NCBI GenBank assembly: GCA_937965795.1
Contig: CALCMD010000068.1
Location: forward strand, 1-46,961
DNA: 46,961 nt
Origin: an uncultured Lachnospiraceae bacterium
GTDB lineage: Bacteria > Bacillota > Clostridia > Lachnospirales > Lachnospiraceae
Reading direction: 5' to 3'
The position numbers and the translations under genes were made by a program. Position 1 is the stretch's first letter. Each line of letters starts with the position of its first letter. The notes below the pieces were generated by a model that was given only the letters and a program-made list of their open reading frames with translations, did no database searches and was not told where the DNA came from. Shown here piece after piece: positions 35,108 through 43,352 of this stretch.

Positions 35108-36378
35108 AGTGCCTCACCTGCCTTAATTAATGTCTCTCCACTTGCCAGGACGCCGTCAGGATAATCCTCTGCCGTGGTTTTGCCTGAAATCGCTGTGTTC
35201 TTTCCTAATTTCACGTTGTCCGGGATTACGGTATTTTCTCCGATCGTCACAAGGCCAAAAGAATATACATGCGGTTTCTCTTTGTTTGGTATATCTTCTC
35301 CAACGCCAAGTTCTACATTTTTACCGATCACCGTATTCTCCGCAACAATCGCACGATTCATGATAACATTTTCACCAACGGTAACACCCCGCATGATAAT
35401 GGAATCACGCACGATGGCGCCTTTTCCAATCGTAACGCCGGCGCCAATTACCGAATTATGAACTTCTCCGTAAATCTCGCTTCCATCTCCGATGATACAC
35501 TTGTCAATGACAGAATCTTCCGCTGCATACTGTGGCGGAATCATCTCATTATTCGTATACACCTTCCAGAATTCCTCATACAGATTAAATTCCGGAATAA
35601 TATCGATCAGCTCCATATTTGCTTCCCAGTAAGAGCCAAGTGTTCCTACATCCTTCCAGTATCCATTATATTCATAGGCTACCATCTTTTCGCCTTTTTC
35701 ATGGCAGTATGGAATAATATGTTTTCCAAAGTCACAATTGCTCTGGTCTTTCAGCGTAATCAACGCTTCTTTTAATGCTTTCCATGAGAAAATATAAATA
35801 CCCATTGACGCAAGATTGCTCTTCGGATGCTCCGGCTTCTCCTGGAATTCCGTAATCTGATTCTGGTCATCCGTTACAACGACGCCGAATCTGCTCGCCT
35901 CTTCCATAGGAACCGGCATAACGGCAATACTTACCTCTGCATTGCTTGCTTTATGGAACTCCAGCATAACTTCATAATCCATCTTATAAATATGGTCTCC
36001 GGAAAGAATCAGTACATACTCCGGATTATAAAGCTCCATAAAGTCCAGATTCTGATAAATGGCATTTGCCGTGCCTGTATACCAGTCACTGTTTGAACTC
36101 TTCTCATATGGTGGAAGAATGGAAACGCCGCCGATATTCTTGTCCAAATCCCACGGAATACCGATACCTATATGCGTATTCAGTCTCAATGGCTGATATT
36201 GTGTCAATACACCAACGGTATCTACCCCTGAGTTTATACAATTACTCAAAGGAAAATCAATAATACGGTACTTGCCGCCAAATGCTACGGCCGGTTTTGC
36301 CACTTTTGACGTGAGTACGCCGAGTCGGCTTCCCTGCCCTCCTGCAAGCAGCATGGCAATCATTTCTTTCTTAATCAC
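35104..36378 (-). CDS. glgC: Glucose-1-phosphate adenylyltransferase GlgC
   Basis: The 424-residue catalytic subunit makes ADP-glucose from glucose-1-phosphate and ATP. Signatures are MLLAGGQGSRLGVLTSKVAKPAV, FGGKYRIIDFPLSNC, the YTGTANAIYQNL region, LSGDHIYKMDY, and GIYIFSWKAL. A beta-helix C terminus follows. I chose the GTG at 36376-36378 (VIKKEMIAM), with AGAGGTGA just upstream. It gives the usual length; the longer frame would run into the promoter. Confidence 0.95.
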   Translation of the reverse strand: MIKKEMIAMLLAGGQGSRLGVLTSKVAKPAVAFGGKYRIIDFPLSNCINSGVDTVGVLTQYQPLRLNTHIGIGIPWDLDKNIGGVSILPPYEKSSNSDWYTGTANAIYQNLDFMELYNPEYVLILSGDHIYKMDYEVMLEFHKASNAEVSIAVMPVPMEEASRFGVVVTDDQNQITEFQEKPEHPKSNLASMGIYIFSWKALKEALITLKDQSNCDFGKHIIPYCHEKGEKMVAYEYNGYWKDVGTLGSYWEANMELIDIIPEFNLYEEFWKVYTNNEMIPPQYAAEDSVIDKCIIGDGSEIYGEVHNSVIGAGVTIGKGAIVRDSIIMRGVTVGENVIMNRAIVAENTVIGKNVELGVGEDIPNKEKPHVYSFGLVTIGENTVIPDNVKLGKNTAISGKTTAEDYPDGVLASGETLIKAGEAL

Positions 36379-36415
36379 GCTATCACCTCTTGTTGTAATT
36401 TTTTGGATAATCCTC

Positions 36416-36444
36416 ATTATAACACGCTTTCTCTTAATTGTGAA
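36416..36444 (-). promoter_or_regulatory. Sigma-A-type promoter of glgCD
   Basis: On the minus strand, TTCACA (36439-36444) and TATAAT (36416-36421) are 17 bases apart; TG one base before the -10 hexamer strengthens it. Confidence 0.75.
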
Positions 36445-36706
36445 CATTTTTTACAAATTTTTGAACACTTTTTTCGCAGTTTTTATACTTTTTACCAAAA
36501 AGCAGTTTGTATTTTCCTCTTTTTTCGACTTCTTTTTGGTTACTTTTTACCTTTCCCGCTCTTTTACCCCAAATTTCATTGTATATTTTTCCCCTTTTTC
36601 TACTTTTTTCTTTCATTTCTTTCTGCTTTTGGGGTATCCCCAATCTTAAATTCATCTTTTGCAGCCTGCTTCTGCGGAAATAAACTATGGAAATAAGAGC
36701 CAGTTA

Positions 36707-36715
36707 TGATATAAT
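36707..36715 (+). promoter_or_regulatory. Extended -10 promoter of murC
   Basis: TGATATAAT is an extended -10 element about 35 bases upstream of the murC start. The -35 position is weak. Confidence 0.55.
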
Positions 36716-36750
36716 AAAAGAAATTTTTTTCACTTAAAGGAGTGTTTATC

Positions 36751-38124
36751 ATGTATCAGATAGATTTCACAAAACCCATCCACATTCATTTCATCGGAAT
36801 CGGCGGCATCAGCATGAGCGGTCTGGCTTCCATCCTTTTAAATCAGCATTTTCGGATTTCCGGCTCCGATTCAAAGGAATCCCCTTTAACAAAATGGATG
36901 GAGAAGGAAGGCGCCGTTGTATACTACGGACAAAGAGCATCCAACATTCAGGATGGTACAGACCTGGTGGTCTATACCGCCGCCATCCATCCTGACAATC
37001 CAGAATATGCCGAAGCTTTCCAAAAAGGCATTCCCATGATGAGCCGCGCCGAGCTTTTGGGACAGCTTATGAAAAATTATCAAACCCCCATCGCCGTAGC
37101 CGGTACGCATGGAAAAACCACCACTACTTCTATGGGCGCCCATATTCTTCTGGCTGCCGGAAAAGACCCGACGATTTCCGTGGGCGGCATTCTGAAAGCG
37201 ATCCACGGAAACATCCGTGTCGGAGGCCATGAGACTTTCATCACGGAAGCCTGCGAGTACACGAACAGCTTTCTCCATTTTTACCCGAAGATCAGCCTGA
37301 TCTTAAATATTGACGCCGATCATCTGGATTTTTTCAAAGATCTGAACGATATCCGGCATTCCTTCCGTCTTTTTGCAGAACGCCTCCCGCAGGACGGCAC
37401 ACTGATCATCAATCAGGAAATCGAAAATTATCAGGAAATCACAGACGGTCTTGCCTGCCAGGTAGTGACTTACGGCAAAGGCGGCGACTACTGTGCAGAA
37501 AATATTTCTTACGACTCCATGGGCTGCGGTTCCTTTGACCTGTTAAAGCATAAAAAAGTTCTCGGACATTTCCAGCTTCGTGTTCCAGGCGCCCACAATG
37601 TTTCAAATGCCGTAGCCACACTGGTTCTGGCGGACCTTCTTCATATTCCGTACGAAGCCATGCAAAGGGGACTGCTGGACTTTGGCGGCACGGACAGACG
37701 TTTTGAAAAAAAAGGAGAGATCGGCGGTATCACCATCATCGACGATTATGCACATCATCCTACCGAAATCCGCGCGACACTGGATGCCGCAGCGAATTAT
37801 CCCCACCAAACGACCTGGTGCGTCTTTCAGCCCCACACCTACACGAGAACGAAAGCTCTGATGAACGAATTTGCAGATGCGCTCTGCCGGGCAGACAAAG
37901 TGATTCTGGCAGACATTTATGCGGCCCGTGAAACGGATGATCTTGGCGTCAGTTCCAGAAATCTGATGGAACTGATCAATGCCCGCGGCGGAGACGCCTG
38001 CTATTTTCCATCCTTTAACGCCATCGAAAACTTCTTACTGGAGCATTGTGAAAACGGCGACCTCATCCTTACGATGGGCGCCGGAGACGTGGTAAAAATC
38101 GGAGAACATCTGCTTGGAAAATAA
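36751..38124 (+). CDS. murC: UDP-N-acetylmuramate--L-alanine ligase
   Basis: The 457-residue Mur ligase adds L-Ala to UDP-MurNAc in peptidoglycan precursor synthesis. Motifs are the N-terminal IHFIGIGGISMSGLA, ATP loop GTHGKTTTTS (from about residue 118), TEACEYTNSFLHF, LNIDADHLDFF, GTDRRFEKKG, DDYAHHPTEIRATL and QPHTYTRTKAL. The ATG at 36751 follows AAAGGAG at eight bases; a GTG nine bases earlier is inside the ribosome site and is rejected. It is the first plus-strand gene before the DnaA-box region. Confidence 0.97.
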   Translation: MYQIDFTKPIHIHFIGIGGISMSGLASILLNQHFRISGSDSKESPLTKWMEKEGAVVYYGQRASNIQDGTDLVVYTAAIHPDNPEYAEAFQKGIPMMSRAELLGQLMKNYQTPIAVAGTHGKTTTTSMGAHILLAAGKDPTISVGGILKAIHGNIRVGGHETFITEACEYTNSFLHFYPKISLILNIDADHLDFFKDLNDIRHSFRLFAERLPQDGTLIINQEIENYQEITDGLACQVVTYGKGGDYCAENISYDSMGCGSFDLLKHKKVLGHFQLRVPGAHNVSNAVATLVLADLLHIPYEAMQRGLLDFGGTDRRFEKKGEIGGITIIDDYAHHPTEIRATLDAAANYPHQTTWCVFQPHTYTRTKALMNEFADALCRADKVILADIYAARETDDLGVSSRNLMELINARGGDACYFPSFNAIENFLLEHCENGDLILTMGAGDVVKIGEHLLGK

Positions 38125-38141
38125 TTTTTTCATAACCATTT

Positions 38142-38391
38142 TTATCCACACCTTTTTCCCCGGTATTTACAGCGCTTTCCGATAGTTATCCACATTATCC
38201 ACATGTTTATGCACATTTTGTCTGCGTAAATATGTGGATTTTTTTGTGGACATCTCAGTTTACATAAGTTTTCCACAGAATTTCCTATTTTTAGACTTTT
38301 CTTTTATTTTCCGGCGCTCTCCGCTCCGTTCTAAAAATTCCTTCACATCGTTATCCACATTATCCACAAATTCCACATTCCTTTGTCCACT
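38142..38391. promoter_or_regulatory. DnaA-box cluster upstream of dnaD-dnaC
   Basis: Five perfect TTATCCACA boxes on the plus strand lie at 38142-38150, 38186-38194, 38195-38203, 38351-38359 and 38360-38368. Two pairs are abutting tandem copies, giving the same 18-mer twice, 165 bases apart. Near matches are TTATGCACA (38207-38215), TTTTCCACA (38269-38277), AATTCCACA (38369-38377, directly after the second pair), TTGTCCACT (38383-38391), and in reverse TGTGGATTT (38233-38241) and TGTGGACAT (38245-38253). The 388-base gap otherwise holds AT-rich, pyrimidine-rich DNA and no gene. The cluster could be an origin-like element, a DnaA-titration site, or an operator for the following primosome genes. 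Confidence 0.8.
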
Positions 38392-38444
38392 CTGTCCTTC
38401 TTTGTCCCTCACGGAAAAATCAGGTTCTCTTTTTTTCGAACTTA

Positions 38445-38453
38445 TGCTATACT
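38445..38453 (+). promoter_or_regulatory. Extended -10 promoter of the dnaD-like gene
   Basis: TGCTATACT, an extended -10 element, lies about 60 bases upstream of the chosen start and 54 bases downstream of the last near-match DnaA box. Confidence 0.5.
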
Positions 38454-38512
38454 TATACTCATTGAAAACAGACAGGCTTTCCCTGTCCAACTGGAAGAAA
38501 CAGGTGAATACA

Positions 38513-39538
38513 TTGAGCGAACTATCTTTACATACAGACATTGACAACCGTACAACAATCCTACCGAATACTTTTATTGACCGCTATATGCCGCAGGCAA
38601 ACGGGGAATATGTAAAGCTTTACCTCTACCTGCTCCGCATGGTATCTGCCGGAAAAATGATTTCGCTTGGCGAAATCGCTGAGACGCTGGAGCACACGGA
38701 AAAGGATATCCACAGAGCCTTATCCTACTGGCAGAGAGAGGGGCTATTGCAGCTTACTTTTGACGAAAATGACACGCTTTCTGGCATTCGCTTTCTTGAT
38801 CCGGAGGCTTCTGTCTCTTCAAAGCCCGACACGGCAGAAGCCGCCGCTGCGCTGGAATCCGATCCTTTCCGGAAAGTCCCGCTGTCTGCCGACAGAACCG
38901 CCGAGCTTTCCTCCCAGGATGACATTCAGCAGCTTATTTACATTGCGTCAAAATACATTGGAAAACCGCTCAGCCCCACAGAAATCTCAAACATTCTGTA
39001 TTTTTATGACACCCTGCACTTTTCCGCGGATCTCATCGAATATCTGATTGAGTACTGCGTCTCAAAAGGCAGCAAGAGCAGCCATTATATGGAAAAGGTG
39101 GCCCTCGAATGGGCAAAGGAGGGCATTCGCACCGTTGCGGAAGCAAAACAGAGTACGAATCTTTACAACCGGAACTATTACAAGATTTTAAATGCCTTTG
39201 GCATCAAAGGCAGGGGGCCTGTAAAACCTGAAGTTGAGTGCATGGAACGATGGCTGAACACCTGGCATTTTACGATAGATCTTATTACAGAAGCATGTGG
39301 CCGTACCATCTCCCAGACACAGCGTCCGAATTTTCAGTATGCGGATAAGATTCTGGAAGAATGGCATAAGGCAAAGGTCCGCCATTTATCCGATCTAAAA
39401 GAACTGGATGCGGAACATGCAAAAAAGAAGAAAAGCACGGAGCCGAAGCCAAAAGCGGCTTCCACTAACCGGTTCAATAATTTCCATCAGAGGGATTATG
39501 ACTTTGATGAACTTGAAAAACAACTGCTCAACACGTAA
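38513..39538 (+). CDS. DnaD-domain replication protein
   Basis: The 341-residue protein has an N-terminal winged-helix region (GEYVKLYLYLLRM, then LEHTEKDIHRALSYWQREGLL) and a C-terminal DnaD/DnaB2 domain (IASKYIGKPLSPTEISNILYFYDTL...YCVSKGSKSSHYMEKVALEWAKEGI). A second such helical domain may follow (GPVKPEVECMERWLNTWHFTIDLI). The end is lysine-rich. DnaD-type proteins help load the replicative helicase at origins and restart sites. The start is probably the TTG at 38513, with AGGTGA five bases upstream; a GTG at 38504 is the alternative. The open frame extends further upstream through the DnaA boxes, but that part has unnatural composition. It is 20 bases before the helicase-loader gene. 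Confidence 0.88.
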   Translation: MSELSLHTDIDNRTTILPNTFIDRYMPQANGEYVKLYLYLLRMVSAGKMISLGEIAETLEHTEKDIHRALSYWQREGLLQLTFDENDTLSGIRFLDPEASVSSKPDTAEAAAALESDPFRKVPLSADRTAELSSQDDIQQLIYIASKYIGKPLSPTEISNILYFYDTLHFSADLIEYLIEYCVSKGSKSSHYMEKVALEWAKEGIRTVAEAKQSTNLYNRNYYKILNAFGIKGRGPVKPEVECMERWLNTWHFTIDLITEACGRTISQTQRPNFQYADKILEEWHKAKVRHLSDLKELDAEHAKKKKSTEPKPKAASTNRFNNFHQRDYDFDELEKQLLNT

Positions 39539-39558
39539 CAGCAAAAGGGGGATACAAC

Positions 39559-40581
39559 GTGGCGCTGAAAAATACCCAGTATGATACCATTATGCGTGAA
39601 TATTACCGCAAACAGGCGGAAAACAAACGCCGTCAGGACGCCTGTATTCAGGATGCCTGTACCTCTGTACCGGGGCTTTCCAAAATCGACGGCCTGATCG
39701 CTGCTCTGAGCGTGGAACAGGCAAGAAAACTGCTGGACGGAGACGCCTCCGCTCTTGCAGACTTAAAGGAGCAGATCGCCATTTTAGGCGACCAGCGAAA
39801 AACACTGCTTCGCAGCCAGGGCTATCCCGAAGACTATCTGGAAATGCACTATACCTGCCCGGACTGCCGGGACACAGGCTTTCAGGGCAGCCAGAAATGT
39901 CACTGCTTTAAGCAGGCTGTCATTGATCTGCTCTATACCCAGTCCAATATCCGGGATATTCTGGCCGAAGAGAATTTCGACACTTTTTCCTTTGACTATT
40001 ACTCTGACCAGATCGTCAATCCGGCTACCGGACTGTCCGCTCTCGCCACGATGCAGAAGCTTGTAACGGAGTGCAAAGAATTTATCCGCTTCTTTGATCA
40101 GATACCGGACAATTTCTTTTTCTACGGCGAAACAGGCGTGGGAAAAACCTTTCTCACCCACTGCATCTCCAGAGAATTGCTCCAGAGCGCGCATTCTGTC
40201 ATTTATTTTTCGGCTTTCGAATTATTTGACCTGTTTTCAAAAACGACTTTCGGGCGGGGCGATGACATTTCCGAATTGCAGCAGATGCATTCCTATATCT
40301 TCGACTGCGATCTGCTCATTATTGATGATCTGGGAACAGAGCTTACAAACACCTTTGTTTCCTCGCAGCTTTTTCTGTGCATTAACGAACGGCTGATCCG
40401 GAAAAAATCCACCATCATTTCCACGAATATGCCTATGAATATTTTCCGGGATACTTACTCTGAGCGCGTCTTTTCCCGCATCTCCAGCAACTATCGCATC
40501 CGGAAACTGATCGGCGACGACATCCGCCTGAAAAAGAAACTGGAAAAGAACTTGACCTCACCGAATCTTGTGGTAAACTAA
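39559..40581 (+). CDS. DnaC/DnaI-type helicase loader ATPase
   Basis: The 340-residue AAA+ ATPase is of the DnaC/DnaI/IstB class, which delivers the replicative helicase to DNA. A zinc-binding cysteine knuckle lies near residue 100-116 (CPDCRDTGFQGSQKCHC). Walker A GETGVGKT is near 190. Walker B LLIIDDLGTE is near 253. Sensor region STNMPMN and the arginine-finger segment YSERVFSRI follow. The GTG start is preceded by AAAAGGGGG. With the dnaD-like gene upstream it forms a primosome pair; prs follows after 51 bases, probably on the same transcript. No insertion-sequence transposase adjoins it, so an IstB role is unlikely. Confidence 0.92.
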   Translation: MALKNTQYDTIMREYYRKQAENKRRQDACIQDACTSVPGLSKIDGLIAALSVEQARKLLDGDASALADLKEQIAILGDQRKTLLRSQGYPEDYLEMHYTCPDCRDTGFQGSQKCHCFKQAVIDLLYTQSNIRDILAEENFDTFSFDYYSDQIVNPATGLSALATMQKLVTECKEFIRFFDQIPDNFFFYGETGVGKTFLTHCISRELLQSAHSVIYFSAFELFDLFSKTTFGRGDDISELQQMHSYIFDCDLLIIDDLGTELTNTFVSSQLFLCINERLIRKKSTIISTNMPMNIFRDTYSERVFSRISSNYRIRKLIGDDIRLKKKLEKNLTSPNLVVN

Positions 40582-40632
40582 AAAAGAGATTTTTAAAATA
40601 TTGAAACGATTCATTTTCATGGAGGAGACATT

Positions 40633-41805
40633 ATGAAAGTAACAGAAGAACGCAATCTTGAGACGATCCCCGTAGGCCCTTTAGGAATCGTCCCGCTGGA
40701 AAGCTGCAAGGAGCTTGGCCAGAAAATCGATCAGTATCTGGTAAAATGGCGGCGTGAACGTGAAAGCGAACATAAAACTACCATCGCTTTTGAGGGCTAT
40801 CAGAGAGATTCTTATATTTTAGATACAGCAGTACCCCGTTTCGGCTCCGGCGAAGCAAAGGGTATCATAAACGAATCTGTGCGGGGGGATGACGTCTTTA
40901 TTCTTGTAGACGTATGCAATTACTCCATGACCTATTCTCTTTGCGGTCACGAAAACCATATGTCCCCCGACGACCATTATCAGGATTTGAAACGTATTAT
41001 CGCAGCGCTTGGCGGAAAAGCAAGAAGAATCTCCGTCATCATGCCCTTCTTATATGAAAGCCGGCAGCACAAACGTACCGGCAGGGAATCCCTGGACTGT
41101 GCGCTGGCGCTTCAGGAACTGGTGAATATGGGTGTTGACAATATTATTACCTTCGACGCCCACGATCCCCGTGTACAGAATGCAATTCCCCTGAAAGGCT
41201 TCGATACCGTCCAGCCGGTCTATCAGTTCATCAAGGGACTGTTCAAGGCCGTTCCCAATCTCCATATCGATAAGGATTCTACTATGATTATCAGCCCGGA
41301 CGAGGGCGGTATGGGACGTGCCGTCTATATGGCAAATGTTCTCGGCGTAGATATGGGCATGTTCTACAAACGCCGTGACTACGCCACCATCGTCAATGGC
41401 ACGAACCCCATCGTGGCCCATGAATTTCTCGGTTCCGATGTGGAAGGGAAGGATGTTATCATCGTAGACGATATGATTTCCTCCGGCGGCAGCGTCCTGG
41501 ATGTAGCCGCAGAACTGAAAAAACGCAAGGCCGGACGTGTTTTCATGTGCGCAACCTTCGGGCTGTTTACAAACGGGCTGGCAAAATTTGACAAAGCCTA
41601 CGAAGAGGGTCTGCTTGACTATGTACTGACTACCAATCTGGTCTATCAGACGCCGGAGCTTTTGCAGAAGCCTTATTACATTAACTGCGACATGAGCAAA
41701 TATCTGGCCTATATCATTGATACCCTGAACCACGATGCTTCTCTGAGCAATCTTCTGAATCCTCTGGAGCGCATTAAGAAATTCCTGGCTTCTCATAATC
41801 AATGA
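40633..41805 (+). CDS. prs: Ribose-phosphate pyrophosphokinase-like protein (long variant)
   Basis: The 390-residue protein is built like PRPP synthetase, which makes PRPP from ribose-5-phosphate and ATP for nucleotide, His and Trp synthesis. The PRPP-binding loop VIIVDDMISSGGS is at about residue 276. The KRRDY flexible-loop motif is in GMFYKRRDYA, and the ATP-side region reads SVIMPFLYESRQHKR. It is about 70 residues longer than the usual 315-residue enzyme. The normal FDLHxxQIQGFF segment reads FDAHDPRVQNAI here, so activity or substrate preference could differ. GGAGGAG precedes the ATG. Confidence 0.88.
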   Translation: MKVTEERNLETIPVGPLGIVPLESCKELGQKIDQYLVKWRRERESEHKTTIAFEGYQRDSYILDTAVPRFGSGEAKGIINESVRGDDVFILVDVCNYSMTYSLCGHENHMSPDDHYQDLKRIIAALGGKARRISVIMPFLYESRQHKRTGRESLDCALALQELVNMGVDNIITFDAHDPRVQNAIPLKGFDTVQPVYQFIKGLFKAVPNLHIDKDSTMIISPDEGGMGRAVYMANVLGVDMGMFYKRRDYATIVNGTNPIVAHEFLGSDVEGKDVIIVDDMISSGGSVLDVAAELKKRKAGRVFMCATFGLFTNGLAKFDKAYEEGLLDYVLTTNLVYQTPELLQKPYYINCDMSKYLAYIIDTLNHDASLSNLLNPLERIKKFLASHNQ

Positions 41806-41840
41806 TGCAGGTATATCATATCCACAGTACAGAATCGCAT

Positions 41841-43352
41841 TTACTCTGCCCGGATTTTTTCGAGAATCCGGGTTTCTCTTTTCTGGCAGGTAAACAGTAT
41901 GACCTGATTTTTTCCCTGCTCCAGCCATCGCAGAATTTCTTCCAGACGCTCGTCATCATACATCACAAATGCTTCGTCCAGAATAACCGGCACCGGCTCT
42001 CCTGCGCTGAACAGTTCTCCTGCCGCCATGCGCAGCGCAAAGTATATCTGTTCCATCGTTCCCCTGCTTACCTGCCGGACGTCCAGAATCCCAGAAGGCG
42101 CCGCAATCCGTATCTGAAAACTGTCATCCAGAAAAACCCTGGTATAACGGCCCTGCGTGATTTTTCCAAGAATCTGTGACACCCGGCGGTTCAGGCTTCC
42201 TTCCCATTTTCCGTATATTTCCCTGGAAGCCTCCCGTATCGTCTCCGCCGCCATGTTCCACGCTGCGATCTCCTGATTCAGTCTGTCTGTATCACTGTCA
42301 TCCTCCTGCGCCTCACGCAGACTCTCCCTCACATTTTCCTCCAATACCTGTTTCTCTCTCAACTCCCTGCGGATATGCTCCAGATGTCCTCTCCACTTTT
42401 CAGCTTCCTGCAAGAGCACGTGATGCTTTTCTTCCATTTCTGGCCTGCTCCCCTTTCGCATGGACAGAAAAGCCGCTGCCACGATGCAAAGGCAAACCAT
42501 ACCGCCCGCCGCGCTGACCAGTTTCAGCCAGAAAGAGGACTGTAAAACACCGATCAGACACAGCACAAGGCATAAAAATCCCCCTGCAAAAATTCTTTTT
42601 CGCTCTCCTTCCTCACCGCTCTCCCGACGCATCTTTCCTGCCCCCGGCTGCTTGCCATCCTGTGCCAGTTTTCGAAGCTTTTCCAGACATTCGGTTTCTT
42701 CTTCCCTCAGGCGGGCAGTTTCCTGCTGCATATAGTCCAGTCTCGCCTGAATCTCCCGTTCCCGGAAATCTCTTTTTTCCTGTATCCTTTTCTTCTCCGT
42801 CTCTGCCTTTCGCCGTTTTTCCTCCAGGGAAGCGATGGCCTGACTCACATCAACCTCTGCATCCCCTGCATTTTGCAGATTGCTCATGTAATTCCGAAGC
42901 TCACGCAGCAATCCTTCATCGGTAGCGCTCCCCTTTTGTCCAATCAGGAAAGTATTGCGATAGGAAATCTCATTCATTCCTTCCAGAAGGACATCAAGAT
43001 CCCCGTTTTCAACTGAAAGTTCCTCACCGTCTGTTTCACAGACCAGTACGGAAGATTTCTCCTGTGTGCTGAAATTTCTTTCCAGCCGGAAGACCTTTCC
43101 CCCGCTTTCAAAACGCATTGCTCCCCAAAAACAACCCGGATTTTCCCAGGGCTTCCGCAAGCTGTATTCATCATTCCTCGCCGCGCGCCCTCTCGCCCTT
43201 TCCAATCCGAAAAACATAGCCCGGATAAAGGCATAGATCGTAGATTTCCCCGTCTCATTTTTCCCATAGATGATATTCACCCCGTCGTGAAGCAAAACCG
43301 TCTGATTCGAAAACTTTCCGAAGCTTTTTATTTGCAGTTCGAGAATCTTCAC
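41841..43352 (-). CDS. Small SMC/YhaN-like ATPase with central membrane segments
   Basis: The 503-residue protein has an N-terminal ABC half (MKILELQIKSFGKFS, Walker A GKNETGKST near residue 31) and coiled coil (EEKRRKAETEKKRIQEKRDF). Two hydrophobic helices lie near 250-293 (IFAGGFLCLVLCLIGVLQ and VSAAGGMVCLCIVAAAFL), and a second coiled coil follows. The C-terminal half has signature VSRGTMEQIYFALRMA and Walker B PVILDEAFVMYDD. It resembles B. subtilis YhaN or a very short SbcC. Its upstream neighbour encodes the nuclease partner with a four-base overlap. The membrane helices suggest tethering, as in YhaN, but at about half the length. A DNA-end-processing role is inferred. Confidence 0.82.
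   Translation of the reverse strand: MKILELQIKSFGKFSNQTVLLHDGVNIIYGKNETGKSTIYAFIRAMFFGLERARGRAARNDEYSLRKPWENPGCFWGAMRFESGGKVFRLERNFSTQEKSSVLVCETDGEELSVENGDLDVLLEGMNEISYRNTFLIGQKGSATDEGLLRELRNYMSNLQNAGDAEVDVSQAIASLEEKRRKAETEKKRIQEKRDFREREIQARLDYMQQETARLREEETECLEKLRKLAQDGKQPGAGKMRRESGEEGERKRIFAGGFLCLVLCLIGVLQSSFWLKLVSAAGGMVCLCIVAAAFLSMRKGSRPEMEEKHHVLLQEAEKWRGHLEHIRRELREKQVLEENVRESLREAQEDDSDTDRLNQEIAAWNMAAETIREASREIYGKWEGSLNRRVSQILGKITQGRYTRVFLDDSFQIRIAAPSGILDVRQVSRGTMEQIYFALRMAAGELFSAGEPVPVILDEAFVMYDDERLEEILRWLEQGKNQVILFTCQKRETRILEKIRAE

Larger units (their letters stand above)
36379..36750. other. Divergent glgC/murC intergenic region with polypyrimidine tract
   Basis: These 372 bases hold the promoters of both divergent genes. 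Between them, about 36445-36640 of the plus strand is strongly T- and C-rich, with runs such as TTTTTACCTTTCCCGCTC. GGGGTATCCCC, a short palindrome, is at about 36628-36638. A lysine-rich 73-codon open frame exists on the minus strand, but it lacks a ribosome site and overlaps the glgC promoter. I see no gene here. Confidence 0.6.

Noticed and set aside
36434..36655. Lysine-rich 73-codon frame upstream of glgC
   Set aside because: No ribosome site, composition mirrors the polypyrimidine tract, and it overlaps the glgC promoter.
38234..38512. Upstream extension of the dnaD-like frame
   Set aside because: It translates the DnaA-box region into Ser/Phe/Leu-rich sequence unlike a DnaD N terminus; TTG or GTG starts near 38504-38513 fit the ribosome site.
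39559..40581. IstB transposition helper
   Set aside because: No IstA transposase or inverted repeats nearby; it has a DnaC/DnaI-like zinc knuckle and a DnaD neighbour.
41050..41928. 292-codon antisense frame across prs
   Set aside because: Shadow of a clearly coding gene on the other strand, no ribosome site or recognisable family.
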